From contig CALALP010000044.1 of assembly GCA_937925515.1 (NCBI GenBank), positions 31,091 through 95,090 on the forward strand: a stretch of DNA of 64,000 nucleotides, given 5' to 3'. The DNA comes from an uncultured Lachnoanaerobaculum sp. GTDB lineage: Bacteria > Bacillota > Clostridia > Lachnospirales > Lachnospiraceae. A program made the translations under genes and the position numbers. Shown here one piece after another: positions 41,467 to 49,394 of the stretch (positions within the stretch are counted from its first letter, which is position 1; every line of letters begins with the position of its first letter). Below the pieces are notes generated by a model that saw nothing but the letters and a program-made list of their open reading frames with translations, was not told the origin of the DNA and searched no databases.

Positions 41467-42099
41467 TTAATCATAAGATATTAATATCAACTCCTTATCT
41501 ATATATTCTGCTAAATATATTTCTGAGTAATCATTAAATCCTTTTTGTGCCATCATTCCCAAAAGCCAATCCTCATCTTTTCCTATGATATTTAATATAT
41601 CAGGTTGAAGTTGACCGTCTGTTATCAGTGGGAATTTTGGATTTTCCTCGCCATACTGTATTATAATGAATTGACCGTTTTGCTCAACTACTGCTCTTTT
41701 TACTTTTTTCACTGAATATATATTGTTGGTTCTAAGTTTAAATGCCACGTCATGAGCCGTAAGTCCTGCTTTTTTGCAATTTTCTATATTTACCTCGCCA
41801 TTATCTATTATAATAAGTGCTTTTCCGTCAAGAATTTGTTTTACTTTTACATTATTGGTCTTAATCCATTTAAGACCTACAACGAGAGTAAACCATATAA
41901 TTAGAATGATTAGATACTCAAAAATACTTATACTTCTATTATAAATAACTCCACCTATGACACCACCCAAAACATAGTTTTGTATTTGGTCGCTTGCAGA
42001 AGTCGGAGATAAATTTCCTTTTCCTGTAAAATTAATTACAAATATTAATGCTAAAAAACCTATAAGTAATTTTAATGCAACTAAAGCAAAGCCACTCAT
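41467..42099 (-). CDS. DUF421 family membrane protein (YetF-like)
   Basis: A 210-residue protein with three N-terminal helices and the motif LSPTSASDQIQNYVLGGVIG, then a cytoplasmic domain with ALIIIDNGEVNIENCKKAGL and LTAHDVAFKLRTNNI. This is the YetF/YrbG-type DUF421 layout. Some relatives act in spore germination or membrane homeostasis; the role here is unknown. Single gene with a strong promoter. Confidence 0.87.
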   Translation of the reverse strand: MSGFALVALKLLIGFLALIFVINFTGKGNLSPTSASDQIQNYVLGGVIGGVIYNRSISIFEYLIILIIWFTLVVGLKWIKTNNVKVKQILDGKALIIIDNGEVNIENCKKAGLTAHDVAFKLRTNNIYSVKKVKRAVVEQNGQFIIIQYGEENPKFPLITDGQLQPDILNIIGKDEDWLLGMMAQKGFNDYSEIYLAEYIDKELILISYD

Positions 42100-42129
42100 T
42101 TTGCCACCTCCAATATCTCAACTTAAAGT

Positions 42130-42158
42130 ATTATAGTACAAGTAAATAGACCTGTAAA
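42130..42158 (-). promoter_or_regulatory. Sigma-A promoter for the DUF421 gene
   Basis: Minus-strand TTTACA, 17-nt spacer, TATAAT, about 31 nt before the ATG at 42099. Confidence 0.7.
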
Positions 42159-42200
42159 GTGTACATTAATTTTTGTAATCTCTATTTACAAAATGTTTAT

Positions 42201-42230
42201 GGGGGGTTCACGCCTAGGCGTGAACCCCCC
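42201..42230 (-). terminator. Perfect 30-bp palindrome P4 after glgD
   Basis: 15-bp arms (GGGGGGTTCACGCCT) with no loop bases, 21 nt past the glgD stop. It belongs with P5 to the CACGCC/GGCGTG subgroup. No U-tract. Confidence 0.55.
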
Positions 42231-42251
42231 ATGTTAGTTGGAAGTATATAT

Positions 42252-43367
42252 CTATATAACATCATTTCTCTTTATATATCCAATTTCAATTCTATCGCCT
42301 ATAACTTCTTTAACCTTCTCTATCTTTACCTGTTTATCTACTACATGATTTTCAACATGTACATCTTCTCCTATAGTAGTTCCTGAAAGTATAACGCTAT
42401 TTCTGACTACTGCACCTTTTTTAATTATACAATCACGTCCTATAACTGAGTTTTCAACACAACCCTCAATTAGGCAACCATTTGAAATAACTGAACTCTT
42501 AATTTGTGCTGTTTCAAAGTATTTAGTAGGGCAAGAATCATTGGTCTTTGTATATATAGGCCAATCTTTTTGGAATAAGTCCCTTGCATAGTCTGAATTT
42601 ATAAGTGATAAATTAGCATAATAGTAACTCTTAAAATCTGTAATCGCCGCAAAATACCCTCTATGAGGCTCGCATCTAATATCAAGTTCATTACAATTAT
42701 CATTTACAATATTAACTAGAGTATAGAGTGAGGAAGTATTTTTAGCCTTTCTAACTAAGTCTACAAATAAATCCTTTGTCATTATATAGGTTTCCATAAA
42801 TATATTACGGTTTTTTGCAGTACCTTGATTTTCCTGTATTGAAACAAGTCCTTTTTGTTTATTTAAATCAAGTACATTACATCTTAAATATGCATCTTTT
42901 GCATTGTCTACTGTATGGTAAAGTAATGTTATATCAGCTCCTGACTCCTTATGTGTATTTAATAATTCTGCAAAATTAGCTTTATATATCATATAACTTG
43001 GAGCAATCAAAACATACTTTTCAGTCATACTCTCTATTACTTCTATATTATCAAGGTATGAAGAAATATCGGTATTATATATATCATGTTCTCCTGTATT
43101 ATTTGAAAATAAAATCTGAAGTTTTCCTCTTTTAGAGTTAATGTTATAGTGTCTACCTGAACCTAAATGCTGTGTAAGTGTTGCAGGCTTTCTTTTTATG
43201 TATATTTGAATTCTATCTATATCACTATTACTCATATTTGAAATAGGAAAGTCAATAGTACGATATCTACCCATAAAAGAAAATGCACCTGCTGTTCTAT
43301 ATTCTTCCATTCCCTCAACCCAAAACTTTCTATTTGACGGCTGTATAATCCCAAATACGCTTGACAT
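42252..43367 (-). CDS. glgD: Glucose-1-phosphate adenylyltransferase regulatory subunit GlgD
   Basis: A 371-residue protein of the sugar nucleotidyltransferase fold. It starts SVFGIIQPSNRKFWVEGMEE, lacking the GGRGSRL substrate loop of GlgC, and ends in left-handed beta-helix repeats (GCLIEGCVENSVIGRDCIIK). GlgD is the non-catalytic partner of GlgC in clostridia and lactic-type Firmicutes. It lies 4 nt after glgC. Confidence 0.94.
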   Translation of the reverse strand: MSSVFGIIQPSNRKFWVEGMEEYRTAGAFSFMGRYRTIDFPISNMSNSDIDRIQIYIKRKPATLTQHLGSGRHYNINSKRGKLQILFSNNTGEHDIYNTDISSYLDNIEVIESMTEKYVLIAPSYMIYKANFAELLNTHKESGADITLLYHTVDNAKDAYLRCNVLDLNKQKGLVSIQENQGTAKNRNIFMETYIMTKDLFVDLVRKAKNTSSLYTLVNIVNDNCNELDIRCEPHRGYFAAITDFKSYYYANLSLINSDYARDLFQKDWPIYTKTNDSCPTKYFETAQIKSSVISNGCLIEGCVENSVIGRDCIIKKGAVVRNSVILSGTTIGEDVHVENHVVDKQVKIEKVKEVIGDRIEIGYIKRNDVI

Positions 43368-43371
43368 ATTA

Positions 43372-44523
43372 TTATTCCTCTCCTTTCAAATTCTTAGCAA
43401 TTAATTCAATATTTTTACTGTTCTCATCTCCTACTTTTACATTTTTACCTATGTTTTTTCCCTCGGCAACTAAAGCTCTCTTTACAACTGCTCCGGAACA
43501 TACCCTAGAATAAGGCATTATAACACTATCTTCTACTACTGCTCCCAGCTCTATTGTAGTACCTGTAAAAATAACAGAGTTTTTAACCTTTCCATAAATA
43601 GTACAGCCTTGTGTTACATAGGAGTTTACAACTTCAGCCTCTGCTCCAATGTATTGTGGTAAAGTGTTGGCATCTTCAGTGTAAATCTTCCAAGTTTTAT
43701 CATTTAAATTAAGTCCATCCTTCTTTGAATCTTTATTTGAGAGTAAGTCCATATTTGCCTCCCATAAAGAATCAATAGTTCCTACATCTTTCCAATAACC
43801 AGTAAATTTGTAAGCATATAGTCTTTTTTCAGCAGCTAACATTGTAGGTATAATATCTTTTCCAAAGTCATGATTTGATTCAGCATTTTTACCGTCAGCA
43901 TTTAGTAATCTCTTAATGTCTTTCCAATTAAATACATATATACCCATAGAGGCTAGGGTACTTTTAGGGTCTTCAGGTTTCTCTTCAAATTCAATAATCC
44001 TAAGGTCTTCGTCTACAGTCATAATTCCAAATCTACTTGCCTCTCTTTTAGGAACATCTATAACTGCTATGGTAGCATCTGCATTATTCTTTTTATGAAA
44101 ATCAATCATCTTTGAATAATTCATTTTATAAATGTGATCACCTGAAAGAATCAATATATATTCAGGCTCATAAGAATCAATAAAATCAATATTTTGTGTT
44201 ATTGCGTCAGCAGTACCACGATACACATTTAAATTTTCATCTGCCTTTTCTCTAGGTGGTAAAACATATACTCCACTATCCTTTGCATCAAGCCCCCACC
44301 TTCTGCCTGCTGCTACATAGCTGTTAAGTAAAACTGACTCATATTGTGTTAATACACCTACTACATCAATACCACTGTTTGCACAGTTACTTAACGGAAA
44401 ATCAATAATCCTATACTTACCACCATAAAAAACTGCCGGTTTAGCCACTTTGCTGGTCAATTCGTGAAGTCTTGAACCCCTTCCACCAGCCAAAATCATT
44501 GCAACCACATTATTTTTCTTCAT
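43372..44523 (-). CDS. glgC: Glucose-1-phosphate adenylyltransferase GlgC
   Basis: A 383-residue ADP-glucose pyrophosphorylase: MILAGGRGSRLHELTSKVAK, FYGGKYRIIDFPLSNCANSG, LSGDHIYKMNYSKMIDFH, and beta-helix repeats at the end. It makes ADP-glucose for glycogen. The other glycogen genes (glgA, glgB, glgP) are not in the window. It leads the glgC-glgD pair and has a long AT-rich leader. Confidence 0.95.
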   Translation of the reverse strand: MKKNNVVAMILAGGRGSRLHELTSKVAKPAVFYGGKYRIIDFPLSNCANSGIDVVGVLTQYESVLLNSYVAAGRRWGLDAKDSGVYVLPPREKADENLNVYRGTADAITQNIDFIDSYEPEYILILSGDHIYKMNYSKMIDFHKKNNADATIAVIDVPKREASRFGIMTVDEDLRIIEFEEKPEDPKSTLASMGIYVFNWKDIKRLLNADGKNAESNHDFGKDIIPTMLAAEKRLYAYKFTGYWKDVGTIDSLWEANMDLLSNKDSKKDGLNLNDKTWKIYTEDANTLPQYIGAEAEVVNSYVTQGCTIYGKVKNSVIFTGTTIELGAVVEDSVIMPYSRVCSGAVVKRALVAEGKNIGKNVKVGDENSKNIELIAKNLKGEE

Positions 44524-44551
44524 AAAGACTGCCCTCTCTTTTTATTCTAAC

Positions 44552-44581
44552 TATATTTGTAAATTTATGTATACAAATATA
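44552..44581 (-). other. Inverted repeat in the glgC leader
   Basis: 10-bp arms TATATTTGTA and TACAAATATA separated by 10 nt, about 30-60 nt before the glgC start. It could be a hairpin in the mRNA or an operator. A possible -10 (TATAAT) lies further upstream at 44629-44634; I see no good -35. The rest of 44582-44768 holds no gene. Confidence 0.4.
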
Positions 44582-44768
44582 AAGTATATGAATATAATCT
44601 CTCTAGGAAAAAACTTTTCCTTACTGAATATTATACATTTTTTTTTAGAAAAATCTAGTCTTTTTGTGCAAGTTATCAGAGAGTTAAAATATTTTTAAGT
44701 AAAATTGACTTACAAAATAAACAGATTTTATCTAATCAAGTCCTTAAAATGATTTTTGATAAATTTTT

Positions 44769-45077
44769 TTATACTAATGTTTCAAATTTTTTCTTATATA
44801 TCTCATTTAACCAAGAGACTGCCGAATTAATTCCCTCTGTACTAAATTCAAAATAGTTGTCTGTTTTTAATTCATCATCTGTTTTTTCATAACAATATGG
44901 TTCACTCCATACCGTAACTTTTAATTTAGGTTCTATATTTTTTTCTTCCTCACTAGCTCTAAAGACATTGATAAGAGGTTCTCTTGCAACCCTATATCTC
45001 ATTCCTTTTTCACTGCCTGTAAAGCACTGTCCATAATTATAATAATTTATATTAAGTAAATCTTTTATTTCTATCAT
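44769..45077 (-). CDS. Small protein of unknown function
   Basis: A 102-residue soluble protein: IEIKDLLNINYYNYGQCFTG, KGMRYRVAREPL, KLKVTVWSEPYCYEKTDDEL and GINSAVSWLNEIYKKKF. No characterised domain is recognised. The balanced composition, clear start and its own space suggest a real gene. It stands alone between glgC and serS. Confidence 0.7.
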   Translation of the reverse strand: MIEIKDLLNINYYNYGQCFTGSEKGMRYRVAREPLINVFRASEEEKNIEPKLKVTVWSEPYCYEKTDDELKTDNYFEFSTEGINSAVSWLNEIYKKKFETLV

Positions 45078-45125
45078 ATTTTACTAGAGGATTATTATGT
45101 TTACTTTTTGCGTGGCTATTAATTT

Positions 45126-45156
45126 GGGGGTTTCACGCCTACGGCGTGAAACCCCC
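45126..45156 (-). terminator. GC-rich hairpin P5 after serS
   Basis: 14-bp perfect arms (GGGGGTTTCACGCC) with a TAC loop, about 73 nt past the serS stop. CACGCC/GGCGTG subgroup, no U-tract. Confidence 0.55.
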
Positions 45157-45228
45157 TGTAAACTGTAATCGCTTAAAAATCTACAATAACCTTAGCTCAT
45201 AAAAAAGTAAGCTATACTCCCCTTTTAC

Positions 45229-46512
45229 CTACTTTCCTATGATTTCCTTGCCTCCCATATAAGGTCTTAACTTTTCAGGTATATTTATAGTACCGTCCTT
45301 ATTTAAATTGTTTTCAAGGAATGCAATCAACATTCTTGGAGGAGCAACAACTGTATTATTTAATGTATGTGCAAAATACTTGTTTCCGTCTTTATCTTTT
45401 ACTCTTATTCTAAGACGTCTTGCTTGTGCATCTCCTAGATTTGAGCAACTTCCCACCTCAAAATATTTTTTCTGTCTAGGAGACCAAGCCTCTACATCAC
45501 AAGATTTAACCTTAAGGTCTGCTAAATCTCCTGAGCAACATTCCAAAGTACGAACAGGTATATCAAGACTTCTAAATAAATCAACTGTATTTTGCCATAG
45601 CACATCATACCACTTCATAGATTCTTCCGGTTTACATACTACTATCATTTCCTGCTTTTCAAACTGATGTATTCTATAAACTCCTCTTTCCTCTATTCCA
45701 TGTGCTCCCTTTTCTTTTCTAAAACATGGAGAATATGAAGTTAGTGTATATGGTAAATTACTTTCATCATTCATAGTATCAATAAACTTACCAATCATAG
45801 AGTGTTCTGAAGTTCCTATAAGGAATAAATCTTCGCCCTCTATCTTATACATCATAGCCTCCATTTCTGCAAAGCTCATAACTCCTGTAACTACTTCTGA
45901 GCGAATCATAAATGGTGGAATACAATATGTAAATCCTCTATCAATCATAAAATCTCTAGCATAAGAAATAACTGCACTATGAAGTCTTGCAATATCTCCC
46001 ATAAGATAATAAAAACCGTTACCTGCCACTTTTCTTGCACTGTCTAAATCAATACCATTTAATCTTTCCATAATTTCAGTATGATAAGGTATTTCAAAAT
46101 CAGGCACAACAGGCTCTCCAAATTTTTCTATCTCAACATTTTCAGAGTCATCTTTACCTATTGGAACACTTTTATCAATGATATTTGGTATTGTCATCAT
46201 GATTTTTTTAATTTGTTCCTCAAGTTCACTTTCAAGTGGCTCAAGTTCAGCTATTCTCTTACTTATTTCGCTTACCTTGTCTTTTGCTTTTTGTGCCTCG
46301 TCCTTTAAGCCTTTTGCCATAAATGAGCCTATCTCTTTACTTGCCTTATTTTTGGCTGAACGAAGTTCATCAGCCTCTTGTTGTGTTTTTCTTGCCTTTA
46401 CATCGAGAGCAATAACTTCATCTACTAAAGGTAGTTTCTTGTCCTGAAACTTATTCTTGATATTTTGTTTTACAATCTCAGGATTTTCTCGTAAAAACTT
46501 AATGTCTATCAT
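45229..46512 (-). CDS. serS: Seryl-tRNA synthetase
   Basis: A 427-residue class II synthetase with the N-terminal coiled-coil arm (about 30-105, ARKTQQEADELRSAKNKASK), motif 2 CFRKEKGAHGIEERGVYRIH and motif 3 NNTVVAPPRMLIAFLENN. Normal length. It follows the ECF gene by 21 nt, so there is no room for a T-box leader directly before it. Confidence 0.96.
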   Translation of the reverse strand: MIDIKFLRENPEIVKQNIKNKFQDKKLPLVDEVIALDVKARKTQQEADELRSAKNKASKEIGSFMAKGLKDEAQKAKDKVSEISKRIAELEPLESELEEQIKKIMMTIPNIIDKSVPIGKDDSENVEIEKFGEPVVPDFEIPYHTEIMERLNGIDLDSARKVAGNGFYYLMGDIARLHSAVISYARDFMIDRGFTYCIPPFMIRSEVVTGVMSFAEMEAMMYKIEGEDLFLIGTSEHSMIGKFIDTMNDESNLPYTLTSYSPCFRKEKGAHGIEERGVYRIHQFEKQEMIVVCKPEESMKWYDVLWQNTVDLFRSLDIPVRTLECCSGDLADLKVKSCDVEAWSPRQKKYFEVGSCSNLGDAQARRLRIRVKDKDGNKYFAHTLNNTVVAPPRMLIAFLENNLNKDGTINIPEKLRPYMGGKEIIGK

Positions 46513-46533
46513 ATTTCCTCCACTTTTTAAAAT

Positions 46534-47124
46534 TTATTCTACATTACACTGTATTCCGGCTTTTTTAAGAGCCGGTCTTAACGCAACATATAACACCACA
46601 ACTACAATAGTTCCTACTATTGCATTTATAAGTGTTGTACCTGCTGCATAAGTTGCCATAATTTTTGCTGCTGAAACGTCTACTTCAAGTAAATATCTCT
46701 TATATAAATAGCCTACTATCGGATCCATTATAACATTAAACCCAAGTCCTGCAATAGATGCCATAGTGCTCCAAAAGATTAAATCACTTTTTTTGTCTGT
46801 TTTTGAAATATGTCCAAACTTATGTGCGACAGTTCCTGCTATAAAACCGATGCAAAACTTTAAAATAAAAGTCTTTGGTGCACTGCTTATATAAGCAGGA
46901 TCCATTAAATCGGCAATAGTCATTCCAAGACTGCCTGCAACTCCTCCATAAGTTCCACCAATAAGAAGTGCCGCTAAAACGCAAAAAGCATTTCCCACAT
47001 GTAGAGCAGTTTTATCTCCTGCTATTGTAGGAATTGGAATTTTTAAATATGTAAATGCTATATAGCAAAGTGCCGCCATAAGTGCTGTAAGTACCATTTT
47101 ATAAGTTTTTGAATCTCTTTTCAT
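46534..47124 (-). CDS. ECF transporter substrate-binding (S) component
   Basis: A 196-residue membrane protein with about six helices: LTALMAALCYIAFTYLKIPI near the N-terminus, TALHVGNAFCVLAALLIGG, GGVAGSLGMTIADLMDPAYI and a last helix TLINAIVGTIVVVVLYVAL. This is the S-component pattern of energy-coupling-factor vitamin transporters. Substrate is not readable; thiN is directly upstream, which hints at a thiamine-related compound. No EcfA/EcfT genes are nearby, so it would share a housekeeping ECF module. Confidence 0.83.
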   Translation of the reverse strand: MKRDSKTYKMVLTALMAALCYIAFTYLKIPIPTIAGDKTALHVGNAFCVLAALLIGGTYGGVAGSLGMTIADLMDPAYISSAPKTFILKFCIGFIAGTVAHKFGHISKTDKKSDLIFWSTMASIAGLGFNVIMDPIVGYLYKRYLLEVDVSAAKIMATYAAGTTLINAIVGTIVVVVLYVALRPALKKAGIQCNVE

Positions 47125-47134
47125 ATTCTACCCC

Positions 47135-47836
47135 CTAAATTTTTTTATCCTTACTTTCTACTATAATAAGAATACCGTCTTTAACTGAAATTGTAGCTTT
47201 ATTTTCTATTATTTCATTGCTTGTAGTTAAAGAGGGATTCTCATAAAGATTTATTGTTCTATCTGACAAAGGATATTTTACCCCACTTACACTAAGAGAG
47301 CCTACTATGCCACCCACCGGAAAAAAAGAAATATATTTTCCCCATTGCTCTAGTCTTGTTATGGAATATTCCTTATCAAATTCATCTATAGCATATACTT
47401 TATTACATTCATCGAGAAGATAAATTCTAATCCTTTTTTCATCTTCTTTTTTATTGTAAATGCCTCTAAAAGCAAGATAAATGTTTGAAATTGAATGATC
47501 CATTCTACCACCAAAACAGCCAAGTATATAGATTTCATCACAATCTTCTTTGATTGCCGCATCTACTGCAAGTTCTGTATCTGTAGAATTTTTCACACAA
47601 TTATGTCTTTCTACTGTAATCTCATCTCTGTTATTGTAAATGTATAGCACTCTTTCATCTACGGTGTCAAAATCTCCAATTAAAATATCAGGTTTTATTC
47701 CTAAATGATCAAGTGCCTCTAGTCCTGCATCTACTGCAATTATAATATCTTCTTTGTTTAGATTATTCTTATGTAATACTTTCGACAATAACTCAAGGGA
47801 TATACTTCCCCCTGAAATTACAAACCCCCTTTTCAT
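47135..47836 (-). CDS. thiN: Thiamine diphosphokinase
   Basis: A 233-residue ThiN/TPK protein: IIAVDAGLEALDHLGIKPD, LIGDFDTVDERVL, NSTDTELAVDAAIKE and GCFGGRMDHSISNIYLA give the catalytic and nucleotide motifs. It converts thiamine to thiamine diphosphate. Its place after rpe (10 nt) is conserved in Firmicutes in the prpC-prkC-rsgA-rpe-thiN series. Confidence 0.94.
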   Translation of the reverse strand: MKRGFVISGGSISLELLSKVLHKNNLNKEDIIIAVDAGLEALDHLGIKPDILIGDFDTVDERVLYIYNNRDEITVERHNCVKNSTDTELAVDAAIKEDCDEIYILGCFGGRMDHSISNIYLAFRGIYNKKEDEKRIRIYLLDECNKVYAIDEFDKEYSITRLEQWGKYISFFPVGGIVGSLSVSGVKYPLSDRTINLYENPSLTTSNEIIENKATISVKDGILIIVESKDKKI

Positions 47837-47846
47837 ACTCCTCTCC

Positions 47847-48521
47847 TTAGTTATATTTTTTAATTATATCATTGAGTCTTATTATATTTTCCCTTATATC
47901 CCCTGTAAATACTGCACTGCCTGCAACTATATTTTCAGCACCTGCCTGTAAAACAGTTTCTATGGTATTAAAATTTACTCCACCGTCAACTTGAATAGTA
48001 AAGTTTAAATTTCTTTCTTTTCTTATCTCAACAAGTTTTTTAATTTTTTCGGTTATATAAGGTATGTACTTTTGACCTCCAAACCCCGGATTAACTCCCA
48101 TAATAAGCACTAAATCAAGAGTTGGTAGTATATTTTCCAAAACAGAAAGAGAGGTGGCAGGATTTAGCGAGATACCTGCACTTGCTCCCATTTCTTTTAT
48201 TAGATTTATACAACTATCTATATGAGTAGTACATTCTGCATGAATGGTAATATTATCTGCCCCTGATTTTCTGATTTCTCTTACATATCTTACAGGTTCA
48301 TTAACCATCAGATGTACATCAAATTTAATATCCATACCACTCTTTAACATTCCCTCTTTAATAGCAAAAATAACAGGCATGCCAAAACTTATGCTTGGTA
48401 CAAATGCTCCGTCCATTACATCTACATGTAAGTCCTTAATTCCAAGACTATTTAAAAGTTCCATTTGTGGTCTAATATTATAGAAGTCAGCTGACAAAAG
48501 CGACGGCGATAATATTCTCAT
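47847..48521 (-). CDS. rpe: Ribulose-phosphate 3-epimerase
   Basis: A 224-residue TIM-barrel epimerase: LSPSLLSADFYNIRPQMELL, LHVDVMDGAFVPSISFGMPV, the metal and catalytic residues in FDVHLMV and HAECTTH, VLIMGVNPGFGGQKYI and QVDGGVNFNTI. It interconverts ribulose 5-phosphate and xylulose 5-phosphate. It overlaps the rsgA stop by one base. Confidence 0.96.
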   Translation of the reverse strand: MRILSPSLLSADFYNIRPQMELLNSLGIKDLHVDVMDGAFVPSISFGMPVIFAIKEGMLKSGMDIKFDVHLMVNEPVRYVREIRKSGADNITIHAECTTHIDSCINLIKEMGASAGISLNPATSLSVLENILPTLDLVLIMGVNPGFGGQKYIPYITEKIKKLVEIRKERNLNFTIQVDGGVNFNTIETVLQAGAENIVAGSAVFTGDIRENIIRLNDIIKKYN

Positions 48522-49393
48522 TAGTATTTCCTCACTTTCTTAAGTTCCTCATATAATTTAATATAATTATTATATCTAATTTTTGATACTTCTTCACATT
48601 TTACTGCACAATCAGGTTCTGCCACATGTACACAACCATTGAATCTACATTTCCCCTCAAACTTACTAAATTCAGGGTAATATAGTCTTAAATCATTTTT
48701 ATCTATCTTTTCTATATCCATAGAAGTAAACCCCGGAGTATCACAAATAAAGGAATTTTCTTCTACTAAAAATAGTTGAGAATGTCTTGTAGTGTGCTTA
48801 CCTCTTTCAATCCTCTCGCTTATAGAACCTGTTTCCATAAATGCCTTTGGAACTAGCATATTTATTATAGAGGACTTACCTACTCCTGACGGTCCTGCAA
48901 AAACTGTAGTCTTTTTATTTAGAACTTGCCTAAGCTTTGAAACTCCCTCATTATTAACAGTTGAAACCTCTATCATTTCATAACCTGCCATTTTGTATGC
49001 TGTAAAAATACTTTCTATATACTTCTTATCTAAATCTTCAAGTAAGTCTATTTTATTCCATACAATACTGACAGGTATTTTTTGAAATGACATAGATATC
49101 AGATACTTGTCTAACATTAAAAGTTGTGGCTTAGGCTTTTTAACTGATTGCACAAGTAGAACTTGATCTATATTTGCTACTGCCGGTCTTATAATTTGAT
49201 TTGTTCTTGGCAAAATCTCTATAATGTTTCCCTCTTTATCATTTTCACTAATAATATCAAATTCAACATTATCTCCAACTAAAGGCTTAATACCTCGGTT
49301 TCTAAATATTCCCTTAGCCTTACAGGAATAAATATTTTTCCCCTCTGATACATAATAAAAACCTGCAATTCCTTTTATTATTTTGCCTTTCAT
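48521..49393 (-). CDS. rsgA: Ribosome small-subunit GTPase RsgA (YloQ)
   Basis: A 290-residue circularly permuted GTPase: an N-terminal OB domain, G4 VWNKIDLL, then G1 FAGPSGVGKSSIINML, G3 CDTPGFTS and a C-terminal zinc domain CRFNGCVHVAEPDCAV. It aids late 30S subunit maturation. It is 1 nt from prkC, and RsgA is a reported substrate of PrkC in B. subtilis. Confidence 0.95.
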   Translation of the reverse strand: MKGKIIKGIAGFYYVSEGKNIYSCKAKGIFRNRGIKPLVGDNVEFDIISENDKEGNIIEILPRTNQIIRPAVANIDQVLLVQSVKKPKPQLLMLDKYLISMSFQKIPVSIVWNKIDLLEDLDKKYIESIFTAYKMAGYEMIEVSTVNNEGVSKLRQVLNKKTTVFAGPSGVGKSSIINMLVPKAFMETGSISERIERGKHTTRHSQLFLVEENSFICDTPGFTSMDIEKIDKNDLRLYYPEFSKFEGKCRFNGCVHVAEPDCAVKCEEVSKIRYNNYIKLYEELKKVRKY

Positions 49394-49394
49394 A

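Noticed and set aside
45308..45667. A 119-codon open frame antisense to serS
   Set aside because: It lies wholly within the conserved core of serS and resembles no protein.
46513..46533. Looked for a T-box leader before serS
   Set aside because: Only 21 nt separate serS from the upstream gene; no specifier hairpin or T-box bulge can fit.
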